A stretch of 7,622 nt of DNA from Deltaproteobacteria bacterium (GTDB lineage: Bacteria > Desulfobacterota > DSM-4660 > Desulfatiglandales > B25-G16), in assembly GCA_003646935.1 (NCBI GenBank), contig QMLW01000077.1, positions 1 through 7,622 of the forward strand. Reading direction: 5' to 3'. The notes beneath the pieces are model-generated. The model was given only the letters and a program-made list of their open reading frames with translations, did no database searches and had not been told where the DNA came from. Below, piece by piece: positions 1 to 5,237 of the stretch. Within the stretch, counting starts at the first letter, position 1. Every line of letters starts with the position of its first letter. The position numbers were made by a program, and so were the translations under genes.

Positions 1-123
1 AGTTGTGCTTAAATGTAAATGCCCTAAGCCACATTGCTTGAGCGGTTTGGGTAATGTTAAGTAAACACGGTACTTCGTGGTTTGAGGCGGAGCTTTGCCA
101 GATAAAAATCTCTCTTACAGGTG

Positions 124-129
124 GCAATA
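124..129 (+). promoter_or_regulatory. Ribosome binding region that decides the start of the ParB-like gene
   Basis: The bases AGGTGG at about 119-124, followed by CAATA and then ATG at 130, give a good Shine-Dalgarno with normal spacing. The GTG at 121 is itself inside this motif, so ATG 130 is the more likely start. The upstream 120 bases hold no convincing sigma-70 promoter; the true promoter may lie left of the window. Confidence 0.5.
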
Positions 130-1095
130 ATGAAAACACCATTACAGAGCACTCCTTTACAGGTTGAAATCTCAGATATAGATTTGAGCCCGGGCCCATT
201 CTGCATGAGCTTCCAGTTCAGCCTTGAGAAGCTCAAGGCCTCGATCGACAGGTTTGGCGTCCTCAATCCACCGTACCTCGTTAAAATCTCGGCCTTCACC
301 GTGGTTGCGGGATATCGAAGGTTGTTGGCGGCACGCGAGCTTGGATGGGCTGACATACCATGCAGGATCTTGCCCGGTGACCTCCAGTCCCTTGATACAT
401 TGCTGTTGAACCTGCATGACAACCTGACCGTTCGTCAATTTAATCCCATCGAAAAGGGGATGGTGCTCACAAGGCTTGCTCGATACATCACCGAGGAGGA
501 AATTCTACGCGATTACATGCCCATGCTCGATCTCCCATCGAACAGGCACACGTTACGGCTCTATCTTGGTTTTGAGGATCTGGATGATGCGGTAAAGGTA
601 TCGGTGGCTACGGGAAGGCTGTCGGTGAAGGCGGTCGAGGCGATACGGGTTTTAAGCAGAGAGGATCAGCGGGAGATCAACAGGCTTTTTACCACGCTCA
701 AGTGGAGCGTTAACCTCCAGTGGCGGGCATGCCTCTGGATCACAGAGATCGCCAGCAGGGAAGGGCAGTCGGTACGAGAAGTGATCGAAGACATTGCAGA
801 GCTGGCAACGAAGGGCACAATGAACAACCCGCAGAAGGTGAGGGCCATCGTGAAGGCACTTAGGGAAAGACGTTTTCCCGCCATCATGGAATCAGAGAGG
901 TCATTTAAGAAGGTGATTTCTCATATCGCTCTTCCATCAAAGGTGAGGGTAGTTCACCCGCCTTTCTTCGAGGGGACTGACTATACACTCGAGATCGTGT
1001 TTCGGGGAGGGGAAGAGCTCATGGAAACCCTGGCCAGGCTCCAGAACACCGCTGGATTGGATGAGATCACCGATTTCTGGAAGACCAAGACGTGA
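130..1095 (+). CDS. ParB/Spo0J-like nuclease-fold DNA-binding protein, no ParA partner
   Basis: A 321-residue protein with the ParB N-terminal fold. An early segment ends in LNPPYLVK, followed by the AGYRR box (residues 60-64, the counterpart of GERR in ParB) and NLHDN...FNPIEKG (94-110, the counterpart of ENLQR..LNPIE). These boxes form the CTP/nucleotide pocket in ParB proteins. A region around 150-172 (DLDDAV...GRLSVKAVEAI) matches the KorB/ParB helix-turn-helix. The C-terminal 100 residues are unfamiliar and do not look like the usual ParB dimer domain. I chose ATG 130 because AGGTGG lies five bases before it; GTG 121 is also in frame but has no Shine-Dalgarno and would overlap that site. 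No parA is adjacent and a radical SAM gene follows, so a chromosome-partition role is unlikely. An accessory DNA- or nucleotide-binding role for the next gene product is inference. Fold confident, function unknown. Confidence 0.82.
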   Translation: MKTPLQSTPLQVEISDIDLSPGPFCMSFQFSLEKLKASIDRFGVLNPPYLVKISAFTVVAGYRRLLAARELGWADIPCRILPGDLQSLDTLLLNLHDNLTVRQFNPIEKGMVLTRLARYITEEEILRDYMPMLDLPSNRHTLRLYLGFEDLDDAVKVSVATGRLSVKAVEAIRVLSREDQREINRLFTTLKWSVNLQWRACLWITEIASREGQSVREVIEDIAELATKGTMNNPQKVRAIVKALRERRFPAIMESERSFKKVISHIALPSKVRVVHPPFFEGTDYTLEIVFRGGEELMETLARLQNTAGLDEITDFWKTKT

Positions 1096-1139
1096 TAGTA
1101 ACCCTACCTGGTCATGAACGAAACGATTAAGGGCAAAGG

Positions 1140-2237
1140 ATGCACCAATTCAAGATACGGCGAATACTGCTGGAACGGGAGGCTGGGGAGGATTCAATTG
1201 CACAGCGTATCCGAACCCGATTGCCTGATGTACCCATAACACCTGTGGCCCCCGACGATTTGGCCTTAGACCGCGATATCGAAGAACTGGACAAGCAGTC
1301 GCTGAGGATGGTTCACTTCAGCGGGGAGTTTCTTAAACCCTGTCCTGGCACACCGAGATATATCTGCTGTGGATATCAGATCTTGCATGTGGGCATTAAC
1401 TGCCCAATGGATTGCAGTTACTGTTTCCTTCAATCCTACCTCAATCAACCATCATTGAGAATATTCAGCAACTTAGCCAATAAACTCGATGCTATAGGTG
1501 CCATCATAGACAGTCATCCCGGCAGGATCTTCAGGATCGGCACCGGCGAGTTTACCGACAGCCTCGCCCTTGATTACCTCATCGGATGGACCGATACGCT
1601 GCTGCCGTTTTTCTCCTCAAAGAGGAATTGTATCCTCGAGCTGAAGACCAAGACGACATGCATCGAGAACCTTTTAAAGAAACGCGATGTCGGCCAAAGG
1701 ATTATAGTCGCATGGTCGCTCAACACTCCCCGAATAATCGCCCATGAGGAGCGCAATACTGCAAGCCTGGAAAGCAGGATCCTCGCTGCCCGGAGCTGTC
1801 AAAAGGCGGGATACGTGGTTGCATTCCACTTTGACCCTCTCATACACTACCCGGGAGGGCGAGAGGAATACGAGGAGGTAGTACAGCTCATGGAGAGGCA
1901 CCTCGATCCGGAAACTATCATCTGGATCAGCATGGGTTCCTTTCGGTATATGCCCGATCTTAAGTGGGTTATTAAGAGAAGATTCCCGAAGACCCAGATC
2001 TTCGATGGGGAATTTATTAAAGGCCTTGATGGAAAGCTTAGATATTTCAAACCCATCAGGGTAGAGATGTATGCTAACTTATTTGAAAAATTAAAAAAAT
2101 GGTATGATGACCTGGGAGTGTATCTTTGTATGGAAAGCGACGATGTGTGGAGCCAATCTCTTGGGTGGTCTCCAGAAAAAACTGGGTGCCTCTCTGAGTA
2201 CCTTGATGAAAGAGTTAAGAAATTGATGCGTGGTTGA
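1140..2237 (+). CDS. Spore photoproduct lyase-family radical SAM protein
   Basis: A 365-residue radical SAM protein. The cluster-binding motif CPMDCSYC sits at residues 88-95 (C88, C92, C95), followed by FLQSYLNQP, a version of the CYLQ segment typical of spore photoproduct lyases (SPL). The N-terminal stretch (ILLEREAGEDSIAQRI) and the later LELKTKT (167-172), AWSLNTP (191-197) and FHFDPLIHY blocks also fit that family. SPL of Bacillus splits the thymine dimer of spores using a 5'-deoxyadenosyl radical and a hydrogen-donor Cys. In this protein the matching SCTD segment reads EFTD (137-140), so that Cys appears to be Phe. The neighbours are not sporulation genes, so the substrate is unknown; a DNA or nucleobase lesion is plausible. 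The ATG at 1140 is preceded by AAGGG. The gene follows the ParB-like gene by 44 bases, probably in one operon. Family call strong, reaction unknown. Confidence 0.85.
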   Translation: MHQFKIRRILLEREAGEDSIAQRIRTRLPDVPITPVAPDDLALDRDIEELDKQSLRMVHFSGEFLKPCPGTPRYICCGYQILHVGINCPMDCSYCFLQSYLNQPSLRIFSNLANKLDAIGAIIDSHPGRIFRIGTGEFTDSLALDYLIGWTDTLLPFFSSKRNCILELKTKTTCIENLLKKRDVGQRIIVAWSLNTPRIIAHEERNTASLESRILAARSCQKAGYVVAFHFDPLIHYPGGREEYEEVVQLMERHLDPETIIWISMGSFRYMPDLKWVIKRRFPKTQIFDGEFIKGLDGKLRYFKPIRVEMYANLFEKLKKWYDDLGVYLCMESDDVWSQSLGWSPEKTGCLSEYLDERVKKLMRG

Positions 2238-2244
2238 AAAGTGC

Positions 2245-2370
2245 CTAAAGCCGGAACCTTTCGCCAGGATCTTCATCGTGAAAGCGCTTGACCTTTTCAA
2301 GCTGGTGCTGCATCTCCGAGTGAACCGATCTGGGAAATAGGGTGGTGTGGTCTCTTTCCCCTTGGCAGAG
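2245..2370 (-). pseudogene. Remnant of an integron-type tyrosine recombinase (IntI-like)
   Basis: Read on the minus strand, about 39 residues (QGERDHTTLFP, then HQLEKVKRFHDEDPGERF) follow the pattern of integron integrases between the catalytic Arg box and the His-x-x-Arg box: GKGxKDRxTxLPxxLxxxLxxHLxxVxxxHxxDLxxGxG. A neighbouring frame gives LRLYVCSAKGKETT over the upstream part, suggesting a frameshift inside the GKGxKDR segment. The catalytic Arg, His and Tyr boxes are absent. Everything downstream has been replaced by the end of the radical SAM gene, and the upstream sequence has no continuous reading. This is a fossil fragment and cannot encode an active enzyme. The match is by remembered family pattern only; a related non-integron XerC-like recombinase is possible. 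Confidence 0.5.
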
Positions 2371-2404
2371 CACACATAAAGGCGCAGATGTATAAAGGCA
2401 ATAT

Positions 2405-2420
2405 ATAGAAAATTTTCTAT
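2405..2420. repeat. Perfect 16-base palindrome
   Basis: ATAGAAAATTTTCTAT is a perfect inverted repeat with no central spacer. It lies 18 bases upstream of the -35 hexamer of the consensus promoter at 2439-2466. That position suits a regulator or integration-host-type binding site, but no protein can be named. AT-rich palindromes of this size can also arise by chance. Confidence 0.5.
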
Positions 2421-2438
2421 CTATGCCTGCTGCTCGCC

Positions 2439-2466
2439 TTGACAGGGAATAAGGATAATGTATAAT
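2439..2466 (+). promoter_or_regulatory. Consensus sigma-70 promoter (perfect -35 and -10)
   Basis: TTGACA at 2439-2444 and TATAAT at 2461-2466 are both perfect hexamers, separated by 16 bases. Transcription would start near 2473 and run right into the aspartic protease gene at 2642, leaving a leader of about 170 bases. No other gene in the window shows such a consensus promoter. In the integron reading this is the cassette promoter (Pc), placed beside the integrase remnant and directed away from it. Confidence 0.72.
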
Positions 2467-2641
2467 AATAATGCTACTGATGGTGTGATATGATCGGCTC
2501 ATCAATCAGGCGAGCCACAGTTGGCGAGGGATCGTATCTCAGATTATCTTGTCGTAGCTCGCGATTGCGGAGTTGTATGCTGGAGTTAAAGAGGCGCAGA
2601 ACAAACTGTCAACCATTAAGTGCACCAGACCGGAAAAGAAA
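2467..2641 (+). other. Leader region between promoter and protease gene, possible attI
   Basis: About 175 bases without a recognised gene. The reading frame of the protease stays open upstream to 2558 after an in-frame TAG at 2555-2557, and a TTG at 2573 would add 23 residues (starting YAGVKEAQNKLS). That extension is not part of the protease family and looks faintly like the start of a Phd-type antitoxin, which is weak evidence. GTTAAAG at 2585-2591 resembles the GTTRRRY core of an integron recombination point except for the final base. No attI can be proven by eye. Confidence 0.3.
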
Positions 2642-3025
2642 ATGGGAATGTTCAAAAAGAAGGTAAAAGTTTCCAACAGTACCAACCCCAAACAATTCTT
2701 CGAAGAAGAGTTCTGGATAGATACGGGAGCTCTTTACTCTTTCATACCTGAAGATTATCTTGAAAGAATTGGCATAGAACCATCAGTGAAAAGAAACCTA
2801 ATACTTGCGGATGGCAGGCAAGATACCAGACTGCTCGGCTTCTGTGATTTCCAAATTGAAGGACTTGAAGGCAGTATTCCCTGTCCCGTGATTTTTGCAC
2901 CAAGGGGTTCGCTTTTCTTGCTTGGAGCGACAGCTTTGGAGAATTTTGGGGTAGATGCGGATCCTATTCAAAAAAAGTTGAAACCTATTTTGGCAATCAT
3001 AGGTGGCCTCTTGGCATCACAATGA
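2642..3025 (+). CDS. Retropepsin-like (clan AA) aspartic protease, putative cassette gene
   Basis: A 127-residue protein. Its active-site loop is IDTGALYSFIP, with D27-T28-G29-A30 as the aspartic protease DTGA motif. It is followed by the LADGR strand and, near the end, LFLLGATALENFGVDADP (from about residue 92), the hydrophobic-Gly motif and tail typical of small bacterial clan AA proteases, which work as dimers with one Asp from each chain. The usual family length is 110-130 residues. I chose ATG 2642 because MGMFKKKVKVSN matches the normal family start; a TTG at 2573 would add 23 unrelated residues, and ATG 2648 is also possible. GGAAAAG precedes the start weakly. There is no signal peptide, so it is probably cytoplasmic. 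The substrate is unknown. It lies between a consensus promoter and an attC-like element, which suggests a mobile gene cassette. Confidence 0.78.
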   Translation: MGMFKKKVKVSNSTNPKQFFEEEFWIDTGALYSFIPEDYLERIGIEPSVKRNLILADGRQDTRLLGFCDFQIEGLEGSIPCPVIFAPRGSLFLLGATALENFGVDADPIQKKLKPILAIIGGLLASQ

Positions 3026-3030
3026 CAATC

Positions 3031-3141
3031 GCTAACAAGCAAGTCGAGCAGACGGCTTATACTCAGCGGTCGCTGGTTTCTTGATTCTTGCAATTGCTAT
3101 TGGGAAATCCATTTTTCAGCCTTAAATCTCCGCCGTTCACC
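3031..3141 (+). other. attC-like (59-base-element-like) recombination site, degenerate
   Basis: The left half begins GCTAACAAG, five bases after the protease stop, and continues GTCGAGCAGACGGCTT. This follows the layout of a classical attC left end (R'' box CTAACAA, then an L'' box of the TCnAGCnGAC type). The right half reads CCTTAAATCTCCGCCGTTCACC, resembling the L' and R' boxes (GCTTAAnTCnnGCGTTRRRY), but GTTCACC departs from GTTRRRY. An alternative right end is GTTAG at 3177-3181, exactly complementary to CTAAC at 3032-3036, which would make the site about 150 bases. Position directly after the stop codon is what a gene cassette shows. Folding has not been computed. Confidence 0.45.
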
Positions 3142-3185
3142 TGCGCTTTATCCATTTTAGATAGGTTGGAACCAGAGTTAGAGGA

Positions 3186-3214
3186 TTGCTTTTTATTTTT
3201 CTATAAAATTTAAT
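3186..3214 (+). promoter_or_regulatory. Candidate sigma-70 promoter of the hydroxyacyl-CoA dehydrogenase gene
   Basis: TTGCTT at 3186-3191 and TTTAAT at 3209-3214, spaced by 17 bases, match consensus at 3 of 6 and 5 of 6 positions. The stretch is very AT-rich compared with its surroundings. Transcription would begin near 3221, giving a leader of about 43 bases before the ATG at 3264. Confidence 0.5.
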
Positions 3215-3226
3215 AACTTATTAAAT
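3208..3226. repeat. 19-base inverted repeat, candidate operator over the -10
   Basis: ATTTAATAACTTATTAAAT has two perfect 9-base arms around a central C and covers the proposed -10 hexamer. A repressor bound here would block the promoter; TetR-type regulators often control acyl-CoA genes this way, but no regulator gene is in the window. A second perfect palindrome, TTAAGCTTAA, lies at 3231-3240. Confidence 0.45.
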
Positions 3227-3252
3227 ATAGTTAAGCTTAAACATTATTTAAA

Positions 3253-3259
3253 AAGGAGG
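3253..3259 (+). promoter_or_regulatory. Strong ribosome binding site of the dehydrogenase gene
   Basis: AAGGAGG followed by CACC and then ATG at 3264 is a near-perfect Shine-Dalgarno and fixes this start. Confidence 0.85.
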
Positions 3260-3263
3260 CACC

Positions 3264-4118
3264 ATGGCGATCAAAAAGATAGGCGTGGTTGGAGCAGGAA
3301 CAATGGGTAATGGTATCGCCCAGATAGCGTCACAGATAGGCTGCGATGTGGTGATGAGGGATATCGAGACGAGGTTTGTTGAAGGAGGCATGAAGAATAT
3401 AGACAAATTCCTGTCCAGAAGCGTAGAGAAAGGCAAAATAGCAGCCGATCAAAAGGATGAAATAATCGGGCGTATAAAGGGGACCACCGATATGGCTGAG
3501 CTCGAGGATGTAGACTTTGTCATCGAGGCCGTAATAGAGGATATGGATCTCAAAAAAGAGGTATTCAAGGAACTAGATGGCCTCGTCAGGCCAGAGGTAA
3601 TTTTGGCCACCAATACATCCTCTATGTCAATTACGGAGATTGCGGCGAGCACAAACAGACCTGACAAGGTGTGCGGTATGCACTTCTTCAATCCAGTGCC
3701 CTTGATGAGGCTGGTCGAGATAATTCGAGGCTATGCAACGAGCGATGAGACAGTAACGATCACCAGGGAACTCGCAGAGAAGATGGGTAAGGTAACCGTG
3801 GAGGTGAAGAAGGATTCCCCTGGCTTTATCGTTAACAGGATTATGATCCCCCATATGCTCGAGGCGATAAAGATAGTCGAGGAGGGCATCGCAAGCATCG
3901 AGGACGTTGATACTGCGGTGAAAAACGGCCTGAATTATCCCATGGGACCTTTTGAACTCATGGACCTCACGGGAATAGATATCGCATATTTCGTAACCGA
4001 GTATTTCTACAAGGAGCTAAACAAGGAGTCTAAATGGGCAGCTCCAAATCTCTTGAAGACGATGGTACGTGCAGGAAAGCTAGGGAAAAAATCAGGAGGA
4101 GGCTGGTATAGTTCTTAA
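3264..4118 (+). CDS. hbd: 3-hydroxybutyryl-CoA dehydrogenase
   Basis: A complete 284-residue NAD(P)-dependent dehydrogenase that interconverts acetoacetyl-CoA (or longer 3-ketoacyl-CoA) and the 3-hydroxyacyl-CoA in beta-oxidation or butyrate-type metabolism in the cytoplasm. The N-terminal Rossmann fold shows GAGTMG (residues 10-15), and DFVIEAVIED is at 84-93. The catalytic set is visible: S119 in TNTSS, H140 in GMHFFNPVPLM, E152 in LVEII (12 residues after the His, as in the human enzyme) and N191 in GFIVNR. The C-terminal domain has the usual NYPMGPFELMDLTGID and ends GKLGKKSGGGWY. Length is normal for Hbd (about 280-285). It stands alone, with its own promoter, a strong ribosome binding site and its own terminator; no thiolase, crotonase or acyl-CoA dehydrogenase is next to it. 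Family very certain; chain-length preference cannot be read from sequence. Confidence 0.95.
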   Translation: MAIKKIGVVGAGTMGNGIAQIASQIGCDVVMRDIETRFVEGGMKNIDKFLSRSVEKGKIAADQKDEIIGRIKGTTDMAELEDVDFVIEAVIEDMDLKKEVFKELDGLVRPEVILATNTSSMSITEIAASTNRPDKVCGMHFFNPVPLMRLVEIIRGYATSDETVTITRELAEKMGKVTVEVKKDSPGFIVNRIMIPHMLEAIKIVEEGIASIEDVDTAVKNGLNYPMGPFELMDLTGIDIAYFVTEYFYKELNKESKWAAPNLLKTMVRAGKLGKKSGGGWYSS

Positions 4119-4139
4119 ACTCGGTAAACAAAACATGAC

Positions 4140-4176
4140 AAGGGAGGCCGTTATAGGCCTCCCTTATTTGTTTTTA
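4140..4176 (+). terminator. Intrinsic terminator after hbd
   Basis: AAGGGAGGCC (4140-4149) and GGCCTCCCTT (4156-4165) form a perfect 10-base stem with the loop GTTATA, followed by ATTTGTTTTTA. It begins 21 bases after the hbd stop. On the minus strand the hairpin is followed by GTCATGTTTTG, so it may weakly stop the convergent operon as well. Confidence 0.92.
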
Positions 4177-4375
4177 TGACGCATGGACTTCTTTAACTTT
4201 CTGTACTTATGTTTTCGGATCTTCTTTCTCCTTTTCTTAACCACACTGCTCATAGATAAAATCTCCAATCGCTTTACAAAAGGAAAGAACTCTGCAATAA
4301 AAGAAGGGGATTGTCAAGAGATATTTATAAGTTTACATAATATATATTATCAGACTCAATATAATAGCTATCGTA
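4177..4375. other. AT-rich convergent intergenic region
   Basis: This lies between the hbd terminator and the end of the response regulator gene. It holds a perfect 14-base AT palindrome (ATAATATATATTAT, 4337-4350) but no clear minus-strand terminator hairpin with a T run. An open reading frame from 4183 to 4428 on the plus strand has no ribosome binding site and runs into the regulator gene in antisense, so I do not call it a gene. Confidence 0.4.
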
Positions 4376-5236
4376 TCACCCGATATTCCTCTTTTTCTCC
4401 CTGTAGAGCCGTTTATCCGCGATATTGATCAGGTCTTGCATCTTCATCTCGGGCGAATAGGTAGAAAACCCGATACTCGCCGACACCTCACCCACTTCGT
4501 CGAACTCGCTCTTAAGCCTGTCGCTGATACTTTTTACAACGCTTTCATCGGCCTCAACGAGAATGACCGCGAATTCATCTCCTCCATATCGAAACGCGGT
4601 ATCGACGCTATCCCTGATGTTAGCCTGTATGATCTTTCCGGATTTGGAGAGCACCGTGTCTCCTGCGAGATGGCCGTATTTGTCGTTATACACCTTGAAG
4701 TTATTCAGGTCCAAGAGAATAAGCGATAGATTATGCTTCTGACGATTCGCCCTCTCGATCTCCTCTCTGAGTTTATTGTAGAAATGGCGCTGATTGTAAA
4801 GCCCGGTGAGATTATCCGTTATGGAGAGCATGGCTAGCTTCTCCTTGATGCTTCTCTCTATCAAAATCCGGGTAATCTTAGCCTCGATCTCATCAATCTT
4901 GAATGGCTTGGCGATAAAGTCGCTTGCGCCCGCGTTAATCACATCCATATAGGTATAGTCCTTATCGTAGCCGGTCATAGCGATAATACTGATCTCGGGA
5001 TTTTCCCCTGAAATCGTCTTTATCAGCTCAATACCGTTCATATCAGGCATATTAATATCGGTAATAAGAAAGCTGTAGTGGCCATTCCTGAGTTGTTCCA
5101 TAGCGCTCTTCGCGCTTTCCGCGAAATCAGTATGGAATCCCAGGCTCCTCAAGAGGCTCTTCACCACATTGCCGACCTCTGGCTCATCATCAACGATCAG
5201 CACGCTCTCGTTTTTATAGTCGTATTCCTTTTCCAT
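4376..5236 (-). CDS. Response regulator with GGDEF domain (REC-GGDEF, putative diguanylate cyclase)
   Basis: A 286-residue two-domain protein of the PleD/WspR type. The receiver domain (about 11-125) has the acidic pair D16-D17, phospho-acceptor D60 in LITDINMP, T88 in AMTGY and K110 in AKPF, all intact. The GGDEF domain (about 140-284) has DNLTGLYNQR, LLDLNNFKVYNDKYGH (substrate and metal binding) and an intact active-site loop YGGDEF (217-222). It should therefore make cyclic-di-GMP when phosphorylated. The RxxD inhibitory site expected five residues before GGDEF reads DSVD, with Arg displaced one position earlier (R207), so product inhibition may be lost. The ATG at 5236 begins one base after the miaB stop, with no clear Shine-Dalgarno, which points to translational coupling. 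No partner histidine kinase is in the window. Confidence 0.93.
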   Translation of the reverse strand: MEKEYDYKNESVLIVDDEPEVGNVVKSLLRSLGFHTDFAESAKSAMEQLRNGHYSFLITDINMPDMNGIELIKTISGENPEISIIAMTGYDKDYTYMDVINAGASDFIAKPFKIDEIEAKITRILIERSIKEKLAMLSITDNLTGLYNQRHFYNKLREEIERANRQKHNLSLILLDLNNFKVYNDKYGHLAGDTVLSKSGKIIQANIRDSVDTAFRYGGDEFAVILVEADESVVKSISDRLKSEFDEVGEVSASIGFSTYSPEMKMQDLINIADKRLYREKKRNIG

Positions 5237-5237
5237 G

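Noticed and set aside
34..80. Possible promoter and a small dyad (CACGGTACTTCGTG) upstream of the ParB-like gene
   Set aside because: The -10 candidates are poor and the stem is only four bases; neither stands out from chance.
2573..2641. TTG start adding 23 residues (YAGVKEAQNKLS...) to the protease, looking like a Phd antitoxin N-terminus
   Set aside because: The similarity covers only about ten residues, no toxin gene is nearby, and the protease family normally begins at the ATG at 2642.
2490..2666. Short reading frame from ATG 2490 in the leader of the protease gene
   Set aside because: The product is Arg/Ser/Cys-rich with no family resemblance, overlaps the protease start in another frame and has no Shine-Dalgarno.
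4289..4317. Minus-strand TTGACA at 4317-4312 as a promoter
   Set aside because: No -10-like hexamer lies 16-18 bases downstream, and no minus-strand gene follows.
4183..4428. Plus-strand reading frame of 81 codons with a hydrophobic start
   Set aside because: It begins just after the hbd terminator, lacks a ribosome binding site, is AT-driven in composition, and its last part is antisense to the conserved end of the GGDEF domain.
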